DNA of 64,000 nucleotides from Rhodobacteraceae bacterium M382 (GCA_025141015.1 CP081101.1:223934-287933); one strand, 5' to 3'. Positions 1 through 12,423 are shown, counted from the first letter of the stretch. The notes: generated from the sequence alone by a model not told the origin. Program-made: numbers and translations.

Positions 1-78
1 AAGGATGACAAACGCGCCCTGGAACAGGTGATCCGCGTTTTGAAATCCACCATTGCAGACATTCAGGCACAAGGGTGA
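1..78 (+). CDS. C-terminal end of an unidentified upstream protein (partial)
   Basis: The window opens inside a reading frame that gives 25 residues (start KDDKRALEQVIRVLK, end DIQAQG) and stops with TGA at 76-78. The tail looks like an amphipathic helix and carries no diagnostic motif, so the family cannot be named. The stop overlaps the GTG start of the following aldehyde dehydrogenase (GTGA at 75-78). This argues for translational coupling in one operon with that gene and the FAD oxidase behind it. Confidence 0.6.
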   Translation, partial: KDDKRALEQVIRVLKSTIADIQAQG

Positions 79-1583
79 GCGACATGGACTTGCTGACACA
101 CACCGAATATCAATCCATCGCCGACAATCTGACCTTTGCCACCAATGCATTCATTGATGGGGGGTACCGTCCGGCGATTTCGGGCAACACATTCGAAACA
201 ATGAACCCCGCAACCGGGGACGTGCTGGCCGATGTGGCCGCCTGTGATGCTCAGGATGTGGATTTCGCCGTTGCCAAGGCACGCGAAGCCTTCGAAGACG
301 GCCGCTGGAGCCGGATGCATCCTTCGGATCGCAAGGATATCCTGATCCGCTTTGCCAAGCTGCTGACCCGCAACGCCCGGGAGTTGGCAGTGATGGAGGC
401 GCTGGATTCCGGCAAGACCATCTTTGATTGCGAAACCGTCGACATTCCCGAAACGATCAATTGTATCAAATGGCACGCCGAAGCGATCGACAAGCTGTAT
501 GATCAGGTGTCGCCGGCGTCCGATGATCACATCGCCATGGTGGTGCGTGAACCTATCGGAGTTGTGGGGTTGGTGCTGCCGTGGAATTTCCCTCTGCTGA
601 TGCTGGCCTGGAAGATTGGCCCGGCGCTGGCGTCTGGCTGTTCGGTGGTGGTGAAACCGGCCGAAGAAACGTCGTTGACGGCGCTGCGGGTGGCTGAATT
701 GGCATCCGAAGCTGGCCTGCCACGCGGCGTATTCAATGTTGTACCTGGTGGCGGGGCCGAGGTCGGAGAACCGATCGGGCGACACATGGAAATCGATATG
801 GTTTCTTTCACGGGCTCGACTGTGACCGGCAAACGCTTCTTGTCCTACGCTGCGGAATCCAATGCAAAGGAAGTGGTGTTGGAAATGGGGGGCAAGAATC
901 CCTGTGTCGTGATGGAGGACGCCGAAAACCTGGACATGGTGGCCCAACATATCGTCAATGGTGCCTTCTGGAACATGGGTGAAAACTGTTCTGCCACCTC
1001 GCGGCTGATCGTGCACAAGGATGTGAAATCCGAACTGTTGGAGCGCATCACCGCCCATGCCCGTCACTGGAACATCGGTAACCCTTTGGACCCGGAAACC
1101 CGAATGGGCGCGCTGGTATCCAAGGCGCATTTTGACAAGGTCTGTGGCTATCTCGACAAATCCGACGCCATCGTCTTGGGGGGTCAGGCGCATGGGGGCA
1201 CCCATGTCGAAGCCACCGTGGTCGAAATACCCGACAATGACCACCAGATGGCACGCGAAGAGATCTTTGGTCCGGTTCTGTCGGTGATCACGGTCTCGGG
1301 ATTTGATGAAGCTATCGCCGTGGCCAATGACACTGACTATGGTTTGGCGGCATCATTGTTCACCAGCAACGTCAAACGGGCCATTCGCGGCGCACGGGCG
1401 ATCCGGGCGGGCACCGTCACCGTTAACAGCTATGGCGAAGGCGACATCACCACCCCGTTCGGAGGCTACAAGCAGTCCGGCTTTGGCGGGCGCGACAACT
1501 CGGTCCATGCCCATGATCAATATACCCAACTGAAAACCATCTGGGTCGACCTGAGCGACGATGCTGACGAGGCCGTGGATTGA
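75..1583 (+). CDS. NAD(P)-dependent aldehyde dehydrogenase, PuuC-like
   Basis: A 502-residue ALDH-superfamily enzyme, full length for the family, which oxidises an aldehyde to an acid in the cytoplasm. The catalytic glutamate lies in LEMGGKNP (about E270) and the nucleophilic cysteine in GENCSATSR (about C305). The Rossmann motif FTGSTVTGK and the C-terminal EEIFGPV motif are present. The GTG start at 75 overlaps the previous stop; ATG at 84 is an alternative. The stop overlaps the TTG start of the next gene, a FAD amine oxidase. Together the pair resembles the PuuB/PuuC logic: oxidative deamination of an amine to an aldehyde, then oxidation to the acid. The exact substrate cannot be read from sequence. 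Confidence 0.88.
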   Translation: MSDMDLLTHTEYQSIADNLTFATNAFIDGGYRPAISGNTFETMNPATGDVLADVAACDAQDVDFAVAKAREAFEDGRWSRMHPSDRKDILIRFAKLLTRNARELAVMEALDSGKTIFDCETVDIPETINCIKWHAEAIDKLYDQVSPASDDHIAMVVREPIGVVGLVLPWNFPLLMLAWKIGPALASGCSVVVKPAEETSLTALRVAELASEAGLPRGVFNVVPGGGAEVGEPIGRHMEIDMVSFTGSTVTGKRFLSYAAESNAKEVVLEMGGKNPCVVMEDAENLDMVAQHIVNGAFWNMGENCSATSRLIVHKDVKSELLERITAHARHWNIGNPLDPETRMGALVSKAHFDKVCGYLDKSDAIVLGGQAHGGTHVEATVVEIPDNDHQMAREEIFGPVLSVITVSGFDEAIAVANDTDYGLAASLFTSNVKRAIRGARAIRAGTVTVNSYGEGDITTPFGGYKQSGFGGRDNSVHAHDQYTQLKTIWVDLSDDADEAVD

Positions 1584-2923
1584 CCCGCTACACTGCCAAA
1601 CGATTGCCGGTCCATCGCGGACCGGCAGCTTGGGCTGCAATTCTGGGGGAGGATACCCCTGGATTGGCTCTCAGTGAAAATACCACCGCCGATTTTGTTG
1701 TAATTGGCGGTGGTTTTGCCGGGTTGTCAGCAGCGCGGCGGCTGACCCAGTTGCAACCCAATGCGCGCATTGTTGTGCTCGAAGCAGGAGAGATTGCCCA
1801 AGGTGCAGCGGGACGAAATTCCGGGTTTATGATTGACCTGCCACATGATTTGTCCTCGGACGATTATGCCGGCAGCGGAGATGATCGCACGTTGATCGCC
1901 TTGAACCGACAGGCGCAGACCTTTGGACAGGCGGCCGTCGATGAATACGGGATCGAACCCAGTTTCTTTGACCGTGCGGGCAAGGTGAATGGGGCGGCAA
2001 GCGACCTGGCGCATTCCCATAACGTAAGCTATGCCAAGCACCTTGAAAGCCTGGGCGAGCCGTCAAATCTGCTCGACAGAGCGCAGATGGCAGAACTCAC
2101 GGGCAGCACCCACTACCAATCAGGCCTGTATACCCCGGGCACTGTAATGTTACAGCCCGCGGGCTATATTCGTGGTTTTACCCACGGGCTACGTCGTGCC
2201 GGGGTGCAAATCTTTGAAAACAGCGCCGTGACGGGATTCATCAAACAGGGGCAGACCTGGCAAATCACGACGGATCGGGGCTTTGGTGTCAGCACTCCCC
2301 GCGTGATCCTGACGACGAATGGCCACCTCGAAAGCTTTGGCATCGAACGCGGGCGTCTGATGCAGTTGTTCCTGTTTGCCACTATGACACCAGAGCTGGA
2401 TGCCGATGCCTTGGCCAAACTGGGCGGGCAACCGCGTTGGGGTGTGACCCCGTCCGATCCGATGGGCACCACCATGCGCCGGATTGATCGTGGGCAGGGC
2501 GGCAACCGGGTCATCACGCGGACCTGTGCCGAACTGATCCCCGGCATGTCTCCCTCACAGGCGGGTCTGGATCGGGCCAAACGCGTGATGCAACGCAAAT
2601 TTGACACCCGGTTCCCACAGCTTGCCGGACTGCAGATGCAATATGCTTGGGCCGGACATCTCTGCCTCAGCTTGAACGGCGTTGCTGTCATGCGTGAAAT
2701 CGACAACGGCGTGTATTCTGGCTGTGTGCAAAACGGGTTGGGCACTGCCCGAGGTACGTTGACCGGTATCGGGGCGGCGGATCTGGCCTGTGGTCATGAA
2801 TCCGACATTTCCCGACACTTTTCGCGGGAAGCACGCCCCAAACCTCTGCCGCCCCAGCCGTTTGCGAAACTAGGGGCAAATGCGGTTCTACGTTGGAAAG
2901 AATGGCGCGCGCGGGACGAATAG
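1580..2923 (+). CDS. FAD-dependent amine oxidoreductase (DAO family, PuuB/DadA-like)
   Basis: A 447-residue flavoprotein. The dinucleotide-binding motif VVIGGGFAGLSAARRL lies near residues 40-55, followed by EAGEIAQGAAGRNSGF, the GASGRNSG-type FAD contact typical of gamma-glutamylputrescine oxidase relatives. The C-terminal third has the DAO fold signature (YAWAGHLCLS and then QNGLGTARGT). Translation starts at TTG 1580 inside the TGA of the aldehyde dehydrogenase gene (TTGA), so the two are coupled. It probably oxidises a primary or secondary amine and passes the aldehyde to the upstream enzyme. A convergent Rieske oxygenase gene ends 21 bp downstream. Confidence 0.85.
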   Translation: MTRYTAKRLPVHRGPAAWAAILGEDTPGLALSENTTADFVVIGGGFAGLSAARRLTQLQPNARIVVLEAGEIAQGAAGRNSGFMIDLPHDLSSDDYAGSGDDRTLIALNRQAQTFGQAAVDEYGIEPSFFDRAGKVNGAASDLAHSHNVSYAKHLESLGEPSNLLDRAQMAELTGSTHYQSGLYTPGTVMLQPAGYIRGFTHGLRRAGVQIFENSAVTGFIKQGQTWQITTDRGFGVSTPRVILTTNGHLESFGIERGRLMQLFLFATMTPELDADALAKLGGQPRWGVTPSDPMGTTMRRIDRGQGGNRVITRTCAELIPGMSPSQAGLDRAKRVMQRKFDTRFPQLAGLQMQYAWAGHLCLSLNGVAVMREIDNGVYSGCVQNGLGTARGTLTGIGAADLACGHESDISRHFSREARPKPLPPQPFAKLGANAVLRWKEWRARDE

Positions 2924-2944
2924 GATCCTGCACGCGCCAAGGCG

Positions 2945-4099
2945 TCAATCTTCACCAAGCGGACGATCTGCGCCCAACATCCGCCCCATATATCCCAGGA
3001 AGTCCCAGATTGTGCCTTCCAGGTCATCCGGAGCCAATGGTCCGGTTTGATAATAGCGGGTGTTCTGGGCCTTCTGCAGGGTTTCCAACTTTTCCTTGTC
3101 CTCGGCGTTGAAGGATTTGCACAGGTCCACATAGGCCACGACCTCGGGATCTTCGGGGTCGGTTTTCAGCCCGCACACCCCCCAGCGGATCGCCACCTTG
3201 TCAGATCCGGCAGGGCGCAGACACAGGAACAGCGTGTAGTTCGACGCAATCGCGCAGACAAAGCTGGGATAGACGTTGAACAGGACCGAATTGTTCTTTT
3301 CCTCGTCCGTCATGTCCGCGTGGAACGGGCCGCGTGGTGGGAAATCGGGGTGGTAATAGGCGCGATAGGCGGTCCACCGGTCTTCGCCGGGGACCTTTTT
3401 GCACAATTGTGTCGGCGTCATCGGCTGCAATGTCTGTGGGTGTGTTGCAAACAGATGATACCCTTCCATGAAGTTCTCGGTCAGGTTCTTCCAGTTGGTG
3501 TTCCAAACCGTTTCATCCATGAACAGCAGGTTGCGGTCCTCGTGATGATAGTTGTGCAGAATGTTCTGCAATCCGCCCAGCTGTTCGGCCAGTGGTGCGG
3601 CAGTGCCGTCCAGATTGACAAAGATGAAGTTGTTCCAGATCTCGGTGTTCATCTGGGGCAGTTTGCAGCCTTTGAAATCGAAATTCTTGGCCTTCTTCAT
3701 CAGCGGCGCGGTTTTCAGGCGGCCATCTGTGTCATAGGTCCAGGCATGATACTGGCAAACAAACGCGCGTTTGTTGCCGCTGGGGGCTGTTTCCACCAGA
3801 TTACCACGGTGGCGGCAGACATTCGATAGCACATAGACCTGTTCATCGTGACCGCGTGACACCAACAACTGCTCACCGACCAGTTCAGTGGTAAAGAAAT
3901 CACCGGGGTTTGGCACCTCTCCGACATGGCCCAAACAGATCCATTCCCGGCGAAAGATGTGTTCCTTTTCCAGTTCGAGAAAATCGGCCGACGTATAAAA
4001 GCTGGGCGGCATGGTGCGCGCTTGTTCACGATCCAGCGCTTTGAGCTCGGTCAGTTCATTGCGCAAGGCATCGACCGTTTTGATTTGGGTTGCGGGCAT
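2945..4099 (-). CDS. Rieske non-heme iron oxygenase, alpha subunit (GbcA/CntA-like)
   Basis: Oxygenase component of about 384 residues, of the kind that hydroxylates or demethylates small molecules. The Rieske cluster ligands are C95-x-H97 and C115-x2-H118. The mononuclear iron site follows at about 208-220 (ENFMEGYHLFATH), with H215 and H220. I chose the ATG at 4099 because AGGGGA precedes it; a longer frame starts at 4132 but would run into a palindromic operator (4123-4134). The general plan fits quaternary-amine oxygenases such as glycine betaine or carnitine monooxygenases, but the substrate is undetermined. No ferredoxin reductase is adjacent. The operator suggests control by the GntR protein encoded at 41.5-42.1 kb. 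Confidence 0.85.
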   Translation of the reverse strand: MPATQIKTVDALRNELTELKALDREQARTMPPSFYTSADFLELEKEHIFRREWICLGHVGEVPNPGDFFTTELVGEQLLVSRGHDEQVYVLSNVCRHRGNLVETAPSGNKRAFVCQYHAWTYDTDGRLKTAPLMKKAKNFDFKGCKLPQMNTEIWNNFIFVNLDGTAAPLAEQLGGLQNILHNYHHEDRNLLFMDETVWNTNWKNLTENFMEGYHLFATHPQTLQPMTPTQLCKKVPGEDRWTAYRAYYHPDFPPRGPFHADMTDEEKNNSVLFNVYPSFVCAIASNYTLFLCLRPAGSDKVAIRWGVCGLKTDPEDPEVVAYVDLCKSFNAEDKEKLETLQKAQNTRYYQTGPLAPDDLEGTIWDFLGYMGRMLGADRPLGED

Positions 4100-4122
4100 G
4101 TGATTCCCCTGCTGCGTTTCAT

Positions 4123-4134
4123 CTGTGATCACAG
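4123..4134. promoter_or_regulatory. GntR-type operator palindrome CTGTGATCACAG (site 1)
   Basis: A perfect 12-bp palindrome centred about 29 bp upstream of the Rieske start codon at 4099. The same 12-mer occurs at 41391, 42250, 48844 and 48901, each time between genes. The placement suggests that this oxygenase belongs to the same regulon as the distant methylated-amine island. Confidence 0.7.
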
Positions 4135-4275
4135 TTTCGTAGCACGAAAAAATTCACGACGCCAAGGAAAATTCGCATCTCTTTTGGTCCCGCGCCCTGA
4201 CGGGGACGGATCAGTTCATATAACCGACGTAAAAGTCATGTGTTTCGGCACCCAAATCGGGCAGGTGTAGGGCAC

Positions 4276-4310
4276 GCAAAAAGACCGACCCCATTGCCCG
4301 GGATCGGCCT
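4276..4310 (-). terminator. Intrinsic terminator after the phosphate transporter gene
   Basis: Read on the minus strand, AGGCCGATCCC pairs with GGGGTCGGTCT (with G-T wobbles) across a short loop and runs straight into TTTTT. It lies 28 bp past the stop of the phosphate transporter gene. Confidence 0.75.
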
Positions 4311-4337
4311 TGCTTTGGGATCAAATCTGACCTGTGA

Positions 4338-5822
4338 TCAGGCCGCGATGCCCCGGATAACCCAAAAAATGACAGCCGACAGAAGCGCCGCAGCAGGCAC
4401 GGTTATCACCCAAGCTGCGATAATTGTCAGGAAATGTGACCGACGTACCAGCTTGCGGCGCCGGCGTTCTTCTTTGGCAATGGTCGGACGGTCCGGGATC
4501 TCTACGCGCGCCTTCTTCAGGCGACGCTCTGTATCCCATTCGCGGAAGAACCCAACGCCGAACACACCACCTACGGCAATGTGGGTCGAGCTCACCGGCA
4601 ACCCCAGCCAGCTGGCCACAATGACCGTAATTGCGGCTGACAGGGCCACACAATAGGCGCGCATCGGGTTCAGTTTGGTGATCTGGCTACCCACCATGCG
4701 GATCAATTTTGGCCCGAACAGGAACAGACCGAACGAAATCCCAAAGGCTCCGATGATCATGACCCAGAACGGTATGCTGACGGCCGCTGTGAAATCCCCG
4801 GACTGCGACGCCTGTACGATCGCGGCCAGTGGACCAACCGCATTCGCCACGTCATTTGCGCCATGGGCAAAGCTGAGCAAGGCTGCGGAAACAACCAGCG
4901 GAATGCCAAACAGAACCTTGAGCGACTTGTTGCGGTTTTCCAAACCTTCGGATTGGCGTCGGATGAACGGAATCATGGCCAACCAGATGCCGATCCCGAC
5001 CGCAACACCGATTATCAGAGCCATCTGAATATCGATCTTGATGATCTTTTTCAAACCTTTGAGCGCCAGATAAGCGGCAAAGGCACCGGCCATAATACCG
5101 ACCAGAACAGGCACCCATTTCCGTGCCGCAGCAATTTTGTCGGGCTGATAGACAATCCGTGCTTTGATGAACCACAGGAACCCGGCCGCTACGACACCAC
5201 CCAAAACCGGTGAAATCACCCAGCTGGCAGCAATTTTGCCCATGGTGCCCCAACTGACGGCACCAAATCCGGCCGCCGCGATCCCGGCTCCCATCACGCC
5301 GCCCACGACGGAATGGGTGGTCGATACCGGTGCGCCGACCCAGGTCGCCAGGTTCACCCACAGAGCTGACGACAGCAGCGCTGCCAGCATCGCCCAGATA
5401 AAGACTTCGGCTGTTCCCATGCTTTCGGGTGCGATGATACCCTTGGCAATGGTCGATACCACGTCGCCCCCGGCCAACAAGGCACCCATACTTTCAAAAA
5501 TCGCAGCAATGGCGATCGCACCGCCCATGGTCAGGGCATTGGCCCCCACCGCAGGGCCCATATTGTTGGCCACGTCGTTGGCGCCAATATTCAACGCCAT
5601 ATAGGCACCAAACCCGGCCGCAATCACGACGATCATCGTGTTACTGGTCTGCCCAAAGAACAATGCAGCGGCCAACCCGGCTAGAACAACAAAGATAAAC
5701 GCGATACCCGGCCCAACCATCGGGCGGGCGGCATAGCTCGTTGCCTTTTCCAAGTTCGAAAACCGACCGAGATCCCGGTCAAGCGTTTCAAGGTGGCGGG
5801 GTTCAAAGTTTTTCTTGGTCAT
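4338..5822 (-). CDS. pit: Inorganic phosphate transporter, PiT family
   Basis: A 494-residue inner-membrane protein with the duplicated PiT (Pho4) signature. The first copy is GANDVANNMGPAVGANAL in the N-terminal half and the second is AHGANDVANAVGPLAA in the C-terminal half. Each is followed by a serine/threonine-rich motif (PVSTTHSVVGG and PVSSTHIAVGG). About ten hydrophobic segments are visible. It imports phosphate or metal-phosphate driven by the cation gradient. It is monocistronic, with a terminator behind it. A PhoU-like accessory gene, often found next to pit, is not visible here. Confidence 0.93.
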   Translation of the reverse strand: MTKKNFEPRHLETLDRDLGRFSNLEKATSYAARPMVGPGIAFIFVVLAGLAAALFFGQTSNTMIVVIAAGFGAYMALNIGANDVANNMGPAVGANALTMGGAIAIAAIFESMGALLAGGDVVSTIAKGIIAPESMGTAEVFIWAMLAALLSSALWVNLATWVGAPVSTTHSVVGGVMGAGIAAAGFGAVSWGTMGKIAASWVISPVLGGVVAAGFLWFIKARIVYQPDKIAAARKWVPVLVGIMAGAFAAYLALKGLKKIIKIDIQMALIIGVAVGIGIWLAMIPFIRRQSEGLENRNKSLKVLFGIPLVVSAALLSFAHGANDVANAVGPLAAIVQASQSGDFTAAVSIPFWVMIIGAFGISFGLFLFGPKLIRMVGSQITKLNPMRAYCVALSAAITVIVASWLGLPVSSTHIAVGGVFGVGFFREWDTERRLKKARVEIPDRPTIAKEERRRRKLVRRSHFLTIIAAWVITVPAAALLSAVIFWVIRGIAA

Positions 5823-5984
5823 AGGGCCCTCAGCGGTTCTTGGTTCCAGCTCGTAGGTGGGGCGTCCGCGCTTTTCAACAGCTGATCGAAAATGCCCCCT
5901 ACCTGGCTTTATTGACTTTGCCGGTGCGGCTTCTAGGGCACATTCTCAACAAAAATTGGCTCATGTCATGCTGCCGTTACAAAG

Positions 5985-6014
5985 AAGCCCCCGGAGATTT
6001 TTCTTCGGGGGCTT
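5985..6014 (-). terminator. Terminator hairpin after isocitrate dehydrogenase
   Basis: AAGCCCCCG and CGGGGGCTT form a strong hairpin 27 bp downstream of the icd stop codon. The T-run that follows on the minus strand is short, so termination may be moderate. The hairpin is nearly symmetric and could work in both directions. Confidence 0.65.
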
Positions 6015-6041
6015 GCTTTGATTCTGGGTCATCCTGTTTTG

Positions 6042-8270
<2,229 letters not shown>

Positions 8271-8510
8271 GGGTCTCTTACCTTTTCTGCCCGTCCAGGG
8301 CCATGAGATCTGAGAAGGAACGCGCCGAACGACATCATGCCGTACAGCCGCCAACCGTATGCGGAACCCTGAGGTCACCCCTCCATCCGCACAAAAAAAC
8401 AACGCACAATCCCAATAGATCAACACGCCAACAGGTTCAATCACATCAAAACGCGCATTTCGACACACCGCATAAATCAAATTCAACAGGGGCACCGCGT
8501 CGCCCGCAGG

Positions 8511-8912
8511 TCACGCAGACCTTTTGGCCATGTCTGCCAGCACTGCCATCGCGTCCTGTTCTCGCCCGTCCGGCACGAACAAGTGGTCATGATAGAACCC
8601 CGACACAGGGTTGACCCCCATGCCCTGCCCGGCCAACGCCGTGGTGATCCGCGCCAGAAAACCCACGGCTTCCAACGATGAATGCACACCCAAAGTAATC
8701 ATGCGACTTGGGAACTCCCAGGTCAGTCCTGCCGCCTCGGCCTCCTCTTGCAACAAGATGAGCGTCACGCCTTCGGCCTCATGAAAGATCATCCTGGGGT
8801 GCACCCCATCCGGCACACCCCGGTCAGGCACTGTCGCAAACACATACAATCCCTTATCAAGCCTGGCCGACATAGATCCAACAAGAACATCCAAATTTGT
8901 CTCACCACCCAT
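8511..8912 (-). CDS. ACT-domain protein
   Basis: A small protein of 133 residues from ATG 8912, or 138 from ATG 8927; both starts have a plausible Shine-Dalgarno sequence. It appears to hold two ACT-like beta-alpha units. The C-terminal one is visible in HSSLEAVGFLARITTALAGQGMG. ACT domains bind amino acids or other small ligands and regulate enzymes, but this is a stand-alone copy with no enzyme attached. It lies between icd and tex, with 240 bp of apparently non-coding sequence on the icd side. The specific ligand is unknown. Confidence 0.8.
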   Translation of the reverse strand: MGGETNLDVLVGSMSARLDKGLYVFATVPDRGVPDGVHPRMIFHEAEGVTLILLQEEAEAAGLTWEFPSRMITLGVHSSLEAVGFLARITTALAGQGMGVNPVSGFYHDHLFVPDGREQDAMAVLADMAKRSA

Positions 8913-9100
8913 CGGCGTTCCTTTCATGATTGCGCTCCAACAGGCCGATTTGCTGCACGTGCAATAGCGATCTCCTGCTGTGTCGGCATAGAAGCCTGTA
9001 ATCCATTCTGCGACAACCCTGCCACACGCAGATAGGGGATTTCGGTTTTTGGTTCTGGCGATATAACTGAGATCCCGATTTCCTGTTTCTGGAGCCGAAC

Positions 9101-11449
9101 TTGGACACGCCTGCCCGTATTGCCCGCACTATCGCAACTGAAATCAGCGCCCGCCCAGACCAGGTCGGTGCCGCGGTCAAGTTGTTGGACGAAGGTGCAA
9201 CCGTTCCCTTTGTGGCCCGCTATCGCAAGGAAGTGACAGGAGGACTGGATGATACACAATTGCGAACATTGTCTGATCGATTGTCCTATCTGCGAGAGCT
9301 GGAAGCCCGCCGTGACACCATCCTGAAGTCGATCAAGGATCAGGACAAGCTGACGGATGATCTGGCCAAAGCCATCGTTGCTGCGGACACAAAGGCCCAG
9401 CTGGAAGACATATATCTACCATATAAGCCCAAGCGCCGGACCAAGGCGATGATCGCCCGCGAAAACGGGTTGGAGCCCTTGGCGCAAGCCATTCTGGCAG
9501 ACCGCAACGCTGATCCCGAACACGTGGCACAGGGTTTTCTGAGCGAAACCGTTGCAACGACCAAGGATGCGCTGAACGGTGCCCGAGATATCATCACCGA
9601 AGGGTTGGCTGAAAATGCAAATCTGCTGGGTGAATTGCGCGGATTTTTGCAGCGCGAGGCACGGTTGACCGCCAAGGTCATCGAAGGTCAAGAGCAGGCA
9701 GGGGCCAAGTTCAGCGATTATTTCGAACACTCCGAACTCTGGGCCAATGTTCCATCCCATCGGGCGTTGGCAATGTTGCGCGCCCAGAAGGAAGGGGTCG
9801 TGACTTTGGACATCGGGCCCGATCCCGAAGATGGCGCGGACCGGGCCGAAACCATCGTCGCTGCGCACCTGCAGACACGTGGCACTGGCCCTGGCGATCT
9901 TTGGCTGCGTAAGGTTGCAGGTTGGACCTGGCGGGTAAAGCTTTCGCTGTCGATGATGGTCGAACTGATGGCCGATCTGCGTGCTCGTGCCCAGGAAGAG
10001 GCCATTCAGGTCTTTGCCCGCAATCTCAAGGATCTGCTGTTTGCAGCCCCTGCCGGACCGCGCGCGACATTGGGGTTGGACCCTGGCATCCGAACCGGGG
10101 TCAAAGCTGCGGTTGTTGATGCGACAGGCAAATTGCTGGCCACCGAGACCCTGTACCCATTCCAGCCCAAGAATGATCTGCGCGGCGCACAAGCCACAAT
10201 CTACAAGCTGATTGCCGACCACAAGATCGAGTTGATTGCCATCGGCAACGGCACAGCCAGCCGGGAAACCGAACGAATGGTGGCTGATACGATCAAAATG
10301 CTGCCTAAATCGGTCAAGGCACCGACCAAGGTCGTCGTGTCCGAAGCAGGCGCGTCCGTCTATTCGGCCTCGGAATTGGCGGCACGGGAGTTTCCTGATC
10401 TGGATGTTTCGCTGCGCGGCGCTGTATCCATTGCCCGTCGCCTGCAAGATCCGCTGGCCGAATTGGTCAAGATCGAACCCAAATCAATCGGCGTCGGACA
10501 ATATCAGCACGATGTGGATCAACACCGGTTGTCCAAAATGCTCGAAGCCGTGATCGAAGATGTAGTGAACGCAGTAGGGGTGGACCTGAACATGGCCTCC
10601 GCACCTCTTTTGGCCCATGTCTCGGGGCTGGGTCCCGGACTGGCCGAGGCGGTCGTCGCCCATCGTGACACCAACGGGGCTTTTGCCTCGCGACGCGAGT
10701 TGCTCAAGGTGGCGCGTCTTGGGCCTCGGGCCTATGAACAATGCGCGGGTTTCCTGCGGATCCGAGATGGCAAGGAGCCATTGGATGCTTCCTCGGTTCA
10801 CCCGGAAGCCTACAAGGTTGCGCGCGAGATCGTAAAAGCATGTGGCCGCGATATTCGTCAGATCATGGGCGACGACACAGCGCTGAATTCACTGCGCGCC
10901 GAACAATTCGTGACTGATACCTTTGGGCTGCCGACGGTCCGCGACATTTTTGCCGAACTGGAGAAACCTGGCCGTGATCCCCGCCCCAGCTTTGTAACTG
11001 CATCCTTTGCGGATGGAGTCGAAACGATGGCTGACCTGAAACCCGGAATGGTGCTGGAAGGAACGGTAACCAATGTCGCGGCCTTTGGCGCATTTGTCGA
11101 CATCGGGGTACACCAGGATGGATTGGTGCACGTCAGCCAGCTGGCCGACCGATTTGTCAAAGATCCCCATGAGGTGGTGAAGACAGGTCAGGTGGTCAAG
11201 GTCACCGTGACCGAAGTCGATGTGGCGCGCAAACGTATCGGGTTAACCATGCGCAAGGATGGCGGGGCTTCGGCCCGAGATGATCGAAATGCACGGGGCC
11301 AGCGCACGGAACAGAAACGTGGTGACAAGGGCGGCCGCGGCAGCAATGCTCCAGGCGGGAAACAACCCATGAAATCCAGTCCCAAGGGTGGTGGTCAATC
11401 GACCGGTGCCCTTGGGGCAGCCTTGCAAGACGCCTTTAAGAAGCGGTGA
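9101..11449 (+). CDS. tex: Tex-family RNA-binding transcription accessory protein
   Basis: 782 residues, normal for Tex. The order of parts is: N-terminal helical Tex region (about 1-200), YqgF/RNase H-like domain (about 320-460, starting [17 protein letters not shown]), helix-hairpin-helix domains (about 480-620), and a C-terminal S1 RNA-binding domain (about 640-715, [22 protein letters not shown]). A basic, Gly-rich tail follows. The start is a TTG at 9101 with GGAG seven bases upstream. Tex binds nucleic acid and affects transcription and stress fitness. It stands alone with a terminator hairpin behind it. Confidence 0.96.
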   Translation: MDTPARIARTIATEISARPDQVGAAVKLLDEGATVPFVARYRKEVTGGLDDTQLRTLSDRLSYLRELEARRDTILKSIKDQDKLTDDLAKAIVAADTKAQLEDIYLPYKPKRRTKAMIARENGLEPLAQAILADRNADPEHVAQGFLSETVATTKDALNGARDIITEGLAENANLLGELRGFLQREARLTAKVIEGQEQAGAKFSDYFEHSELWANVPSHRALAMLRAQKEGVVTLDIGPDPEDGADRAETIVAAHLQTRGTGPGDLWLRKVAGWTWRVKLSLSMMVELMADLRARAQEEAIQVFARNLKDLLFAAPAGPRATLGLDPGIRTGVKAAVVDATGKLLATETLYPFQPKNDLRGAQATIYKLIADHKIELIAIGNGTASRETERMVADTIKMLPKSVKAPTKVVVSEAGASVYSASELAAREFPDLDVSLRGAVSIARRLQDPLAELVKIEPKSIGVGQYQHDVDQHRLSKMLEAVIEDVVNAVGVDLNMASAPLLAHVSGLGPGLAEAVVAHRDTNGAFASRRELLKVARLGPRAYEQCAGFLRIRDGKEPLDASSVHPEAYKVAREIVKACGRDIRQIMGDDTALNSLRAEQFVTDTFGLPTVRDIFAELEKPGRDPRPSFVTASFADGVETMADLKPGMVLEGTVTNVAAFGAFVDIGVHQDGLVHVSQLADRFVKDPHEVVKTGQVVKVTVTEVDVARKRIGLTMRKDGGASARDDRNARGQRTEQKRGDKGGRGSNAPGGKQPMKSSPKGGGQSTGALGAALQDAFKKR

Positions 11450-11456
11450 AACCAGT

Positions 11457-11481
11457 GTGCGGGGGGCCTGGCCCCTCGCAC
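11457..11481. terminator. Hairpin between convergent tex and LysR genes
   Basis: GTGCG...GGG and CCC...CGCAC form a GC-rich stem directly after the tex stop, with the LysR gene ending 8 bp further on. It can serve both strands, although no long T-run is present. Confidence 0.5.
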
Positions 11482-11488
11482 GGTGTTC

Positions 11489-12370
11489 TCAAACCTTCTT
11501 TTGCCAATCGAATTGAATCACCAGATCGGCCAACTCGCTGGCGAGTTCCCTGAACTGTGATCGTTCACGCAACAGCATATGGACTTGCCGACGATCATGC
11601 AGCCCCCGGATCTGGCGGAACCGGAGATCATGCGGCGTCAGATGCGCGACTGACCGCGGCAAGATCGTCACCCAATTGCGCGTGTGCACCATGGAAATTA
11701 GCGACAAGGTATTGTGCACCGTCACATTGCATTCACCAAAGGCTGCCCGAAATTCACGGGTTTCGATCTGATTGCAGAGCGCATTCATGACGAACCCCGC
11801 GGCCATCACGTCAGCCAGATCCGGTGTGTCCCCTTGCAACGCCAACGGATGATCCGGCGCACAGATCAGACCGAACTCATCATCAAACAAGGGCAAGTTT
11901 TGTATACCGTTCAGGACGTGTTCGCCAGACACCACCCCCAGATCCGCCTGCCCCTGGAACAGGGCATCGATGACCTGCTGCGTATCCGTATCACGCAGTT
12001 CGATCATCAATTGTGGATGTCGTCGCGCCATGGTTTCGATCGCAGACGGAAACACCAGCCCCGCCACTGACGGAATGGACGCGATCCGGATCAGCCCCCG
12101 AGGGGCCTGTGCCGAGGTTTCTATGGTCTTGATCGTGTCGTCAAATTGGCGCAACTGGATCTGAGCCAATTCGAACACCTGCTGACCAAGGCCAGTCAAC
12201 CTGTTCTTGCGTTCTCCTTCGAACAAACGCTGGTCCAGATGCTCTTCGAGCTGCTTCAACGTCATCGAAACCGCAGACTGTGTGCGCCCCAGCCGTTGGG
12301 CCGCTTCTGACAGGTTGCCCACCTGTGCAACCACGCTGAAACAGCGCAGCATTTCGATTTTGATGGCCAT
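11489..12370 (-). CDS. LysR-family transcriptional regulator
   Basis: 293 residues with an N-terminal winged helix-turn-helix (EAAQRLGRTQSAVSMTLKQLE, about 18-38) and a LysR substrate-binding domain from about residue 90. It is transcribed away from the aldehyde dehydrogenase/BCCT operon that begins at 12472, the usual arrangement for a LysR regulator and its target. The shared 101-bp intergenic region carries two inverted repeats that suit LysR boxes. The inducer is probably an intermediate of that operon's substrate. Confidence 0.92.
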   Translation of the reverse strand: MAIKIEMLRCFSVVAQVGNLSEAAQRLGRTQSAVSMTLKQLEEHLDQRLFEGERKNRLTGLGQQVFELAQIQLRQFDDTIKTIETSAQAPRGLIRIASIPSVAGLVFPSAIETMARRHPQLMIELRDTDTQQVIDALFQGQADLGVVSGEHVLNGIQNLPLFDDEFGLICAPDHPLALQGDTPDLADVMAAGFVMNALCNQIETREFRAAFGECNVTVHNTLSLISMVHTRNWVTILPRSVAHLTPHDLRFRQIRGLHDRRQVHMLLRERSQFRELASELADLVIQFDWQKKV

Positions 12371-12385
12371 ACTTCAATTTTCCTG

Positions 12386-12423
12386 AAACTGACTTAAACA
12401 GTTTGAATTTGACTGATGTCAGT
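12386..12423. promoter_or_regulatory. Inverted repeats in the LysR/aldehyde dehydrogenase divergent promoter
   Basis: Two elements stand close together: AAACTG-N7-CAGTTT (12386-12404) and ACTGATGTCAGT (12412-12423). Their half-sites are similar (ACTG/CAGT). The spacing and T-N11-A style suit a LysR regulator binding two sites. The assignment to this LysR protein is inferred from position. Confidence 0.5.

Noticed and set aside
63..1244. Long minus-strand frame opposite the first aldehyde dehydrogenase
   Set aside because: The plus strand has clear ALDH motifs throughout. The antisense translation shows no domain.
8271..8495. N-terminal extension of isocitrate dehydrogenase (75 codons)
   Set aside because: The extension is unlike any monomeric enzyme. 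ATG 8270 gives the expected size and N-terminus.
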